64,000 nt of DNA from Irpex lacteus (lineage: Eukaryota; Basidiomycota; Agaricomycetes; Polyporales; Irpicaceae): positions 124,001 through 188,000 of the forward strand of contig MQVO02000022.1 of NCBI GenBank assembly GCA_001986395.2, given 5' to 3'. Below, piece by piece: positions 54,843-64,000 of the stretch (its first letter is position 1; every line of letters starts with the position of its first letter). The notes beneath the pieces are model-generated. The model was given only the letters and a program-made list of their open reading frames with translations. It ran no database searches and was not told the DNA's origin. Made by a program: the position numbers and the translations under genes.

Positions 54843-56308
54843 TCAGTTCAGCTGGAGATCCTCCCGCCTGGACTTAGATTTAGGGTCGAAGTAGGGTTTC
54901 TCGCCAATACCTACAACGCGGTTACCCTGACGGTGGTCGTTATAGTCATTCCTGAAGTCATGTTAATCCCTGCGGCCATACGAATGATTGGAGAAAAGAC
55001 ATACGTAGCAGTATGGAACGTGGCTCGGTTGTCCCAGATGGCGACGTCGTTGATTCCCCACTTGTACCTCACTTGCAAGTCGTGGTTCTCAGATACGTGG
55101 CGGAAGAGGAAGTTCAAAAGGTCATCGGACTCTTCGGGGTGCAACTCGAGGATACGCTTGGTGAATCTAGTGAAGTCAAGAGTCAAGTGGTGATTTAAAC
55201 GGTCGGCAATGTGTGATATAGGTACGTACGATCGGTTCACAAAGAGAGTCTTGTATCCTGTCACAGGGTGTGTGCGGATGACAGGGCTAGAACCAGGCGC
55301 GTAAGTGTGAGTGCGTTGGAGAATTACGAGCGTGACTTACTGGATGGCCCGCAGGTCGTCGCTGTTGTTTGCGGGATTACCTCTGTCGGTTTGTATAGGT
55401 ACTCCGAGCTGTTTTGCTGTCTGTGAAGGACGTCAGCTACAATACGAGACAGTTCAGGAAGGAAGAGGCCTCATTACCCTGTGGAAGAAGTTCCCATCGT
55501 GTTCTGCAGTCAAGCCCTCCAGGAATCGCCGCAGGGCAGGAGAGAGACGGTCATACGCCTCGTATCCGCTTGCCCACTAAGGAAACAGGACAGGACAGTC
55601 AGTCGAGGGTATGTAAGCATGCGCGTGAATACTTACCAGTGTATCACCGCCAACTATACGATGGGTAGAAACAGTCAGTATTTAATTCTAGAGAGCGTGT
55701 CTCAAGCGTGAAGACAGACCTTTGGGCAGTGTATGCATTTTCAGGATCTGGAACACTGTAATCAGGAACACAATGACTTTCCTATTTAACGATACACTTA
55801 CAGCATAATCAGAGGGGACAGGCTCGAACGTAATGTCTGAGTGCCAGCCATTGCTTGCGCGAGTATTCTGCACAAACCCGGCACGCGATATTCCTCTGTG
55901 TATTGAAAGTGGTGCTTTGGTTAGAACAACGATACAATATCCTCTTGGATCTGTTACGCACTGCATGGAAGAAATGACCTGGGTATCGGTACCCAGCTCT
56001 GGCGTGGTTTCCGTCACAGGATGCTTGTGCAAGCTGGACTCTGCTGGTCTTCCAGTCAGCTGGCCCAGACGCAGGCCAAGCTGCTTTTGCTCCTCTAAGG
56101 TAATGGATTGGTTCTTGAAGAAAACAACTCCTCTTTGCGATACCAGGCGAGCGAGATCACGTATGAGCTCATCAGAGTTAGGCGCAGAGAGAAGAACCGA
56201 GAGCTGAGTTGATTCAGATGGGAACGAAGTGCCAATATGAGTTGTCTCATCCACTGGGCCAAAGTCCTGGAGAGACTTGAAAGGGGAGGATGACTGGGCG
56301 ACGACCAT
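54843..56308 (-). CDS. TauD/TfdA-family Fe(II)/2-oxoglutarate dioxygenase
   Basis: Exons 56308-55962, 55895-55802, 55747-55720, 55653-55637, 55576-55478, 55420-55341, 55286-55230, 55166-55005 and 54951-54843 sum to 330 residues; two exons are 28 and 17 bases. Enzymes of this family hydroxylate taurine, sulfonates, sulfates or related compounds using Fe(II), O2 and 2-oxoglutarate. ASNGWHSDITFEP carries the HxD iron ligands. VGGDTLWASGYEAYDRLSPA is the following conserved block. HPVIRTHPVTGYKTLFVN matches the substrate loop. NDVAIWDNRATFHTATNDYN and DHRQGNRVVGIGEKPYFDP hold the distal His and the 2-oxoglutarate-binding Arg. Start at MVVAQSSSPF, the first ATG. Cytosolic. Confidence 0.9.
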
Positions 56309-59300
56309 TGCGGGGTACGGCTGCACTGACCGAGATGGGGGAGTGAGGGGGTTTGCGCACTATCACCGTCGAGACTGTTATCGATATAAACCCCAAGCAA
56401 AGAACACGCTGGAACACGGGGAAGATACAGACTCAAATGTGTTCCTGGGGACGAGTCGTCGATATTAGTCTTCGAAGTTCGACGTCGAGATTTCATGATT
56501 AAGTCGACAACACTGAATTAGGAGGTAGCATATCATATGGTCTTGTGGCCGACATACACCGGCCTGGATTCTATGGAGGGATGAATCGATAGCACGCCAT
56601 GAGCAACGAGTGAAAATGATGCAAGATGCACGACACGATTACCTGCTTGGTCACGGTTCGGACGAGCTCGTCGCCGTCGTGCGGCCTACTAGTAGTACGA
56701 GGCGGATCAAAACGCTGATAAGGCTTGTCTTAGCGCACAAGACCAGATCTCGGAAGCAAATCGAATATTCAACTTGAACTGATAAGAAAGGTCTCGCGGA
56801 TGGGGAAGCTGTAACTTGAAGTACCAGAGAAATCGAAGCAACCGATCGCTGGATTGAGGTTATGAGATCCGAGCACCGAGTCAGAACTGGTCAGCACGAA
56901 AACATACACGAGTAGCCAATGCGGTATGAACATGACCAAGGACAGTAGAAACGGAAACGGTGTCCCTCGTCGCAACATGCACGAGGAGAAGGTTCGAAAT
57001 TCAGGCTTCCAAACGTACACAGCGCCATGAAACGGCCGCTTTACCACGCTTTGACTATACCCCGTACCCCACTGCCGATCTTCATGAATGTGCTCTGAGA
57101 CAGGTTAAGTCCACGCGAGGGCAAAGCACTGCTATGTTGTGGTGTATGAATTACCTACGCTTTGCCGTTGGATGAGAAGGAAGACCGTGATGGCCGTAGG
57201 GGCTTGCTGTCTCCGCTGAGCAGTAGTAAGCACATTCGTAAAACGGGTCATGTTGATGTGCACGCGAACCTTTCAGCGAAGATCAGAGAAAATCCGAGGC
57301 TATCAAACACGCACTATTCATGTGGTCATCATGGTACTCGCCTTGGAGATGTAGGAGAGAATGTGACCGTGCCCACCAGGGCGAAGTCGAAGACCCGAGG
57401 CATGAATGATGGGAGACCACGTCCGAGTCCGAGTCTAAACTCACGGGTCGAAGAAATCGGGTATATCCTTGAAAGAATGCATGTCCTTTATGTAATACTC
57501 CCTGCTTTCTAGGGATGCTGACAGCCGTGCCACCTTGATACAACGTGGTATTGTGAACGGGTTAATAGAGAGGAGATGTGGAACGAACGATTGGCGTACC
57601 ATGCTGCACAGGTTTTGACCCAATGGACTCGCCGGATACTGGCGGAAGCATTCTCCGCTCGCAGACAGCGGCGCAACCTCGACGCTGCGGCGAGTTGTCA
57701 TGAGGGAACAATGGACGTCTGTCATTCTGGGGGCGTCGGGGAGAGGAAACGGCGCGAAAACAACAGGTAGGTAAAGCGCCGGTGACTGAGTACAAGGCGT
57801 AGATTATAATAGTTGTTGCCACTGCAACCACAGCATACTACGCACCACGGAAGACCTGTATCAGAGGTCGATTACAAGAAAGACACACCGTATGTAAATC
57901 CTTGGCTTGCTATGTTTTGACTCGGGAGCACGCGAAACGTCCTAGTACCGTGTCACTGCCACAGTGCGTGCTCATTCTCGATCAGGGGAGATCGAGTATG
58001 AGTGTAGATAGACTGCGCCTCAAGGACACCCTAAGATAGTTGTTGTATTTGTAGTGACTCCTACTACGTAGATCCATGTATACGCCGACCGATGGACCTA
58101 CGAATCAAGTGGTCGTTTCATCGCGACTTTCAAGAGATCTGATGAGTCGAGTGGCGGGCGGCGACGTTATTAGTGGCACAGACAAAACAAAGTACTACGA
58201 TAAAGATCATTCACCTTTCCGACCATACCAGTGGATAGCACGATGTTCGTCGTCCTTCGTAGGGGCTCGATCTATACTATACTGTAAACGGTGCATAGAA
58301 CTTCACCATGAAGAAGAGGAGAGATACCTGTGCATGGAAGTCAGCACAAAGTCTGTCATTACCAGCCACAAGACCTTGGTAGAAGCTCACGGTGCATTGT
58401 CAGCGGAAGCCACAACAAGAGGAGATGACCCTCCGTTCCGCCGTATCCAAGATCGCGCCACCTGAAATGCACCCTATTCACGGCCTTCACCAGCTGTATC
58501 CCTACCGTTTCATGCTATTCACTGGTGCATTGACGATACAATGATGGGTCTGGGCGAGGGAGACCCCAATTCATAGGAGTGGCGGCGAGGCTGTGCGAGA
58601 AGGATGATCTTGAACAATGCAATGTCGACAGCAATGCTGAATTAATTCACAAGTGCCACATCCCGAGTGACAAGGCCTATCAGAATCGATCAAGAGGCTT
58701 CCGATAATGAGAACCTTCGCATTGATCGAACGGCCAGCGAGTACTCACGTTACACTCCATGTGGGATTCTAGCCCGGCTCCTAGCTACTGAAGTACTCAC
58801 AGCCCACCGGTCCCTTTGCAGCTAGCTTCGGAGTTGCGAGTGACGACGTGCACGTGTGCCTTGTTCGGTGCGACCGGTCACGATAATTACAGAGTTCATC
58901 GGTCCGAAGATATGGCGCTTCAGACAGATTATACCACGGTAAGTAGTCAGATAGACCATGACGAGCATATGTCGAAAGGCGTTCACACTGTGAAGGCAGA
59001 CGGTCCGAGGTCTAACGTCCTAGGCCAAAAACACGACCGTCAGCTGCTGGAAGTCAATGTCTGCTAGTGGCGTGCTATGGAAGGCATTGCCATGGGCCTG
59101 CCGACTCCAACTCGAAGCTGGCGAGAGAAATCAGGGCACGGATGAGCATAGAAACCCATGGGAGTGTTGTTCTATAAGGGATAGTTGGCGGCTGTATTCG
59201 TGTCTGCGTCTGGAAGTCATGAAAGTTGGCACCCTAGACATCAAGATGGTCATGTATTAGAGCTGTGCACAGCAATTCAACGAACTCACTTGGACCGTAT

Positions 59301-62300
59301 ATGTACTTCTCTGCATGGCCATACAGTATGTGAGCGGGTCGCCCTGGTACTAGAGTTACGCCGCGTCTGCTACGGTCATGACATCTGTGATGCCTCTCGC
59401 CGTAATCCTTGCCAGTCGGAGACGTGATTCGGAAAGCATGTATGAGAAGGGATGATCAACAGATATGAATGATCCAATACATACCTGTCTATGCCTGCGA
59501 ACTCTTTACAGGGGCTCTGTCTGGCATCCTAGCATTCCATCCATCCAACTATTATGTAGTTGTAGGGAAGGTTGACGATATGTATTTCTGGAAAGGAGTC
59601 GCTGACCTTCTCCTGCGTCAGCAGCCGCTGTCGCTGTTCCCCGTCCTCAGCCGCAGATACCCTTGACAGAACTCCGTTTGGTCTCCTCGGAGAGATACGT
59701 GGAACCATAATGAAAAAGTTCGAGGAGCGTGGGGCGCGTTTGACAGGCGGCGATCGAGCGAGGCTGCTTCTTTCTCCATATACGCGGTTAATCTTGTAGA
59801 GAGGTCATCCGGAATTCCGTGTTGAACAACTCGTGTACATACCTGTACATATCGTATTACATAGAGAGGCAGTGCATGAAGGATAAGAAACGGTAGTGGC
59901 ATGTAAACTAGAAATAGAACATTTATTAGACGGAGATTAGACAGGCAGAAGTAAACCAGCACTTACTCACCAACTGACTATGCATGTCCAGCCAAGGCCT
60001 GTTTTCCACGTTCATGGTACAATGCGTAAACGTGCCTGCGGGTTCTCTGTCCGGCACTGTTATGCGAAATGAACTGGAGAACGACACCTATCAGAAATAC
60101 CGCCAGCTGGACTTCTATCAGCGAACACGTGCAGTAGATACTCGGAAAATGCGTATGCACCTCCGCCCGTGAGATCTTCTTGCGTACATCTTGCTGAGGA
60201 AATCACCGACAGCCCGCACAAATGCCTGCTTTATCACCGGGCAGGTACGCGACATTCGCGAAAAAAATAACCGTAGACCGAAGGCTTTGCGAAGTCGCTA
60301 CCGGAGCGGTTCGAGCTTCGACGTGGCAAGAAGCCCTTGATTGCCCTTGCTTGTTGTACCTTCATCCTGTTGAAATGAAGTAACTGATGCCTTTATGAGT
60401 GACGCTCTCGGGAGTGCAACGCGAGAATCATTTCCGTTGAACTCGTGTAATTATAGAATAGGGGGCCAGCAAAGCGTGTCGCCTACGCGTGTTCGGACGT
60501 CGGTCCTGACGGTGCACGCGCAAGCAACATTGTCCTCCCTGAGCCTTCTCAGCTTTCAGTCAAGGGCTCTGAGCCCGAACTTCTGTTGCGAAAGAAAAAT
60601 CTGTCCGGCGAAAATAACGACAGCCTGCGCATCACTGGATGTCCCTCACTGCCGTCAACGTTGCAGTAAGTTGCCGTTGGACCCTCGGTCAAGACCTTTG
60701 CGTTCCCGTTGACTGTATACACCGGTTGTCAACCATACTGATAACCCTAGATGAAAGACAACGCAGCGTTAGATCCCGCCAGATCACTCTGATCCCCACA
60801 CTCATCTGAACGGCCCATTATCTTCTGAGACTTCTAGCGATACGAGCTCCAGCTTCTGAATTTCCCCTTGCAATTCCGAGCTTACTCGTGTGGGAGTCCG
60901 GTCTTTATCTGACTTGCCGTGAGCTCGTGCAAGGGGTGTGCAATCACGGTGATGGCTGGTAATGTGTGTAAATCGTATCACCCGTTCCGCGTACCGTGTC
61001 GCGCCGTGGGGTGGGGTGCAATTCGTTGAATATCATTCGCATTTCTGCCATCGCAGACAAGCCCAGAACTGGTCTTCTCATAAGCTATCGTTCAATCACA
61101 GCGAGGGAAATTCGCCCCGAGGAGGCCTCGAGTTTGGGGTAAACAAGCTACTATGGCACAACCAGTGTTCGTAAAAATTGGGCGCTCTCTGCATTGTCAT
61201 CGACGGATACCCTTCTCGCAGCATAAAACTTCATGGCAGTATTATTATGCATCTCAGGGATATCCTCCATTTTTCTGGGACGAAACAGGTGAGAGGGGCA
61301 AGTAGTAGAAGGATCCCGGTGACGTGACTTTTTGAGAGTAGTGTTCGTAAAAATGTCACAAGACGTCACGCCGCCGTGGTGATCGCTATTGCTGTATTTG
61401 GTAGTTCCATCAGTTTCGGCTTCGCGAGACCAGTGTTCGTAAATCCGTCGTAGACTTGCCTCCACGTACGTAGGGCCTCCAAAATTTTGTTGAGGTTTGT
61501 AATAGTATATCTGCATATGTAGCAATATATGCAGTAACGCATACTGCTTGAGCGAAGGCCAGAGGAAGCCTCAGACGCACTGTAGTACTACTAGCATGCG
61601 CCTGAGCGGAGTTTCAAAGTGATATGGCCCAAATGTCACACTTTTACATCGATACCCTAGCACTACGTCTTGGGACTATTTCACACAGAATCGGGCACTA
61701 AAAATACTTGTATATGGTGTAATGTAGCCCTTTCCCTGACTTTATTCACTACGGCTGTTACAGCATCAATAGAGATCTCAATCCATCAGCACTTATTGCC
61801 ACCACAAAGCTCTACATTGCGCTTTGCAACTTATGTAGGCACTTTTTCCTTACGATTTTTACATCAAACAAAAGCTACAGTTGAGCTCTATTAATGTGTA
61901 TTATTTCATATTTTTAGAGGGAGGGGAAGTGCCGAAAGTACCAGTGTTCGTAAAAACGCGATTTCGCGAACACCGGTTATGCGATAGTAGCATACGCCGC
62001 AAAATGCAGGCATACACATGGTAATTGTTAGCCGACATTGTATGTGGATGGCAATACAGCTAGAAACAGGGCACGTTACACTGCGAATTGATTTCGGGAC
62101 GCTCTTTGTGAGACGGTGGTGTTGTTTGGCGGGGATATTTGGTGGTGGACAATAGAAACGCGTGGGCATGATGGCGGAATGAGAGAGAATGGGCACGGAA
62201 GTCGATGATGACGACGGCAATGGGAATGGTCATCGCGAAAGATGTAGACAAGGACCTGCAGCGTTGGTATATCCAGGAATACGAATACCATCGAGGCTTG

Positions 62301-63437
62301 AGAAGTGTTATACAATCGAGGGCGTCAGTGAATTTCACGAAACATACCACAAAAAATCAGCCTGAGTATGCGTGCTTCCCTGCTATCGCAAAGCATATTG
62401 TCGGTATAATTTCCTGAACTGTCTGCGTGAAACGACGTACCTTGCCTCTTGCCGATGTCAGGCAGAGGACCCTGGTGGACTTGGGACTCAGGAGAGTTCA
62501 ATCGTGGACGTCACGGCGGCCGGCCACAAGACGACAATCTAGGTCCTCTTGAAGGTTCGCATCGAATGGCATAGCTGCCTATACAGATACCCAGATAGTA
62601 CGAAGCTCCTGAGTAAGCGGGCCATCGCAGACGGAGCGACGGCGGTCGACAAAGTCGAGCCGCAGGTCGTGCACAGGTCCGCAAGAGCTCGAACGGTCGA
62701 ACGGTTCGGCGAGTCTGATAAGCTTCCGCTGGGGGCGATCGAGGCACAAGGACCACGAACGAGGCTGGGAACGAATATTTTATTTGTTTACCCCGCCTTA
62801 TGGGTGGTGGAGTGTAGCAAGAAAATCGCGGAAGTAAAAAACGCGACTCGATTGTGACTGGGGCGTGGCTTGTCAGATATCTTGGCGAGTGCGGCTTACG
62901 CGGCTTCAGTCGACAATTCGAACTTCAAACATTCGGACGATGGTGGATGGTATATTCTCGATGTTTATATTCTTCCTATTCTTGTATTTACTTCATTGCT
63001 AAGTACGTGCCTATACATGTGATGGTTTAATCTGAGTCCTGAGCTATTATAATACAACATGACTGTGGGCGCAAGCGAGTGAGATGTATGAAGAGAAAAA
63101 GAGAACATGCAATGATTAGAGGTATGCGAAGAACGAGGTATAGATATGAAGCAATCAAGCCCTGATTGTGCACGACTGTCCATGGATGTGAATGAAATGC
63201 AAAGAAAAACAAGATCAAGCATCGATCACCAGTGGGGCCCCAAGGAGAGAGAACAGACGTGCAGGAAGAAATATGCGTGAAGGAGAGACGTTGATGTCCA
63301 AAGGCGACGATGGAGGAATCTAAGGAATGAGAGCGAACCCAAGGTTGGCTCACCGCCATCTTCGGATCGTCCCACGCAAATAAGGACCTATATAGATTAG
63401 GGAGACGATAATTAAGGAGCGAGTGGATAGCGCATGT
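56309..63437. other. 7 kb gene-poor region
   Basis: I find no complete gene. The most protein-like stretch is a minus-strand frame at 56769-57047 with PFLLSLVMFIPHWLLVYVFV and NPAIGCFDFSGTSSYSFP. It resembles a middle exon of mushroom DUF6533-type multi-pass membrane proteins, but I could not find flanking exons. Hydrophobic minus-strand stretches at 59870-60110 (LINVLFLVYMPLPFLILHAL and IEVQLAVFLIGVVLQF) may also be remnants. The region contains repeated short motifs at 61160-61980. Confidence 0.35.
61161..61977. repeat. Dispersed GTGTTCGTAAA motif, four copies
   Basis: The sequence ACCAGTGTTCGTAAAAA occurs at 61161-61177. Close versions lie at about 61338-61353, 61430-61443 and 61940-61956, all in the same orientation. 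The last copy is followed by the inverted arm CGCGAACACCGGT (61965-61977) around a CGCGATTTCGCG core, so it can fold into a hairpin. Confidence 0.7.
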
Positions 63438-64000
63438 CTACCAGGCGACCGGCGCCGCGTACGCGAAGAGATCGCACTTGGGTTTCCTCGACGATACGCC
63501 ATCATTTGACATCCTTGCCGAAGGTTGGGGGTGGGTCTGAGAGCGCATGGGCTTGGGCATAACACGCTGAGAGTCGACGGCGATGGGGATACCGCCCGGG
63601 CTCGCGATCTGCACCTCGTTGTCGACTTGACCCTGAGGCGTCTGTGGCGATACAGAAGAGGCTGGGGACGTCGACGCCGAGTGTGATGCATCGGGGGTGT
63701 CGGGAATGGATGGTGAAGCCGGGGGCGAGAGGTAACTTGATTCCGGCGGTGCGGTTGTGCGGAGAGAGGGCTTCGGTGGCGATGTCGAGATGGCACTGCG
63801 GCCGGTGACGAACGACGGTGCGGGTGTCGGTGCACCGGAGGCGTACGGTGTTGTCGATGGCATAGGGGATGGTGCAGGTGAAGGCATGAGGTAGCTGGGA
63901 TACGGACCTGGACCCTTGAAGTCCCGCTTCACCTTCTCCTCGAACTCCTTCAAAGCGTTGGGCTCGACATTCAACTGCCACTCGAGGTAACTACACATCT
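63438..64000 (-). CDS. Pcl/Pho80-type cyclin, C-terminal part
   Basis: Cut by the window edge: the gene's 5' part lies beyond position 64000. The visible frame runs leftward to a stop at 63438. It opens with CSYLEWQLNVEPNALKEFEE and KVKRDFKGPGPYPSYLMPSP. This is the last helix of the cyclin box and the start of the tail of fungal Pcl-type cyclins, which partner the Pho85 kinase in cell-cycle and nutrient control. The remaining tail of about 135 residues is Ser/Pro/Thr-rich (many SP sites) and ends CDLFAYAAPVAW. Low-complexity composition makes long frames appear in other readings. The assignment rests on the CSYLEWQLNVEP block. Confidence 0.75.
   Translation of the reverse strand, partial: MCSYLEWQLNVEPNALKEFEEKVKRDFKGPGPYPSYLMPSPAPSPMPSTTPYASGAPTPAPSFVTGRSAISTSPPKPSLRTTAPPESSYLSPPASPSIPDTPDASHSASTSPASSVSPQTPQGQVDNEVQIASPGGIPIAVDSQRVMPKPMRSQTHPQPSARMSNDGVSSRKPKCDLFAYAAPVAW

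Noticed and set aside
58076..58465. 129-codon plus-strand frame in the gene-poor region
   Set aside because: No recognisable domain or flanking exons.
63350..63835. Alternative minus-strand frames over the cyclin tail
   Set aside because: Arg/His/Pro-rich shadows of the Ser/Pro tail; only one frame continues into the cyclin-box residues.

Overview
The window reads as nuclear DNA of a filamentous basidiomycete, most likely an Agaricomycete. Almost every gene is broken by GT-AG introns of about 50-70 bp. Several families are typical of that class: a small orphan family ending in a conserved SKSTW block, an NLR-type N-terminal module with a C2 domain, a Pcl-type cyclin with a Ser/Pro tail, and small secreted proteins. 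All coordinates come from reading splice sites by eye. Where exon lengths sum to a whole number of codons this is stated.

Layout. 1.4-3.0 kb: a C2 domain and an NLR-type helical module without NACHT. 3.5-6.1 kb: a 19-exon MFS permease of the Dal5 type. 6.7-12 kb: two divergent paralogous membrane proteins around an unresolved 2.3 kb gap. 12.7-15.6 kb: a D-2-hydroxyacid dehydrogenase and a coiled-coil protein. 16.4-17.7 kb: a secreted repeat protein with eight Kex2-type KR-bounded units, the most interesting locus here. 18-20 kb: an F-box protein. 20.3-20.8 kb: a small secreted protein. 21.4-26.2 kb: TRAPPC11. 26.7-27.5 kb: a SUR7/PalI protein. 27.9-29.0 kb: a glycerate-kinase-like P-loop kinase. 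31.8-34.9 kb: two copies of the orphan family around a short repeat. 35.4-36.3 kb: Rer1 with micro-exons. 37.6-38.7 kb: a steroid 5-alpha-reductase-like enzyme. 39.1-41.7 kb: a GT32-like glycosyltransferase. 42.1-44.0 kb: an MFS transporter. 44.5 kb: an intron-containing tRNA-Leu(CAA). 45.1-49.9 kb: a diverged segmental duplication carrying two RNase H genes. 50.1-50.5 kb: a small secreted protein. 51-52 kb: a GNAT acetyltransferase. 52.6-54.6 kb: an amino-acid transporter. 54.8-56.3 kb: a TauD-family dioxygenase. 56.5-63.4 kb: gene-poor. 63.4 kb to the edge: the C-terminus of a Pcl cyclin.

The genes do not form one pathway. Rer1, TRAPPC11 and the GT32-like enzyme all belong to secretory traffic or glycosylation. 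The repeat protein and two small secreted proteins are cargo for that route. The permeases, dioxygenase and dehydrogenase are general metabolism. The lineage-specific genes (KR-repeat protein, orphan pair, membrane-protein pair, RNase H pair) tend to be duplicated or internally repeated.
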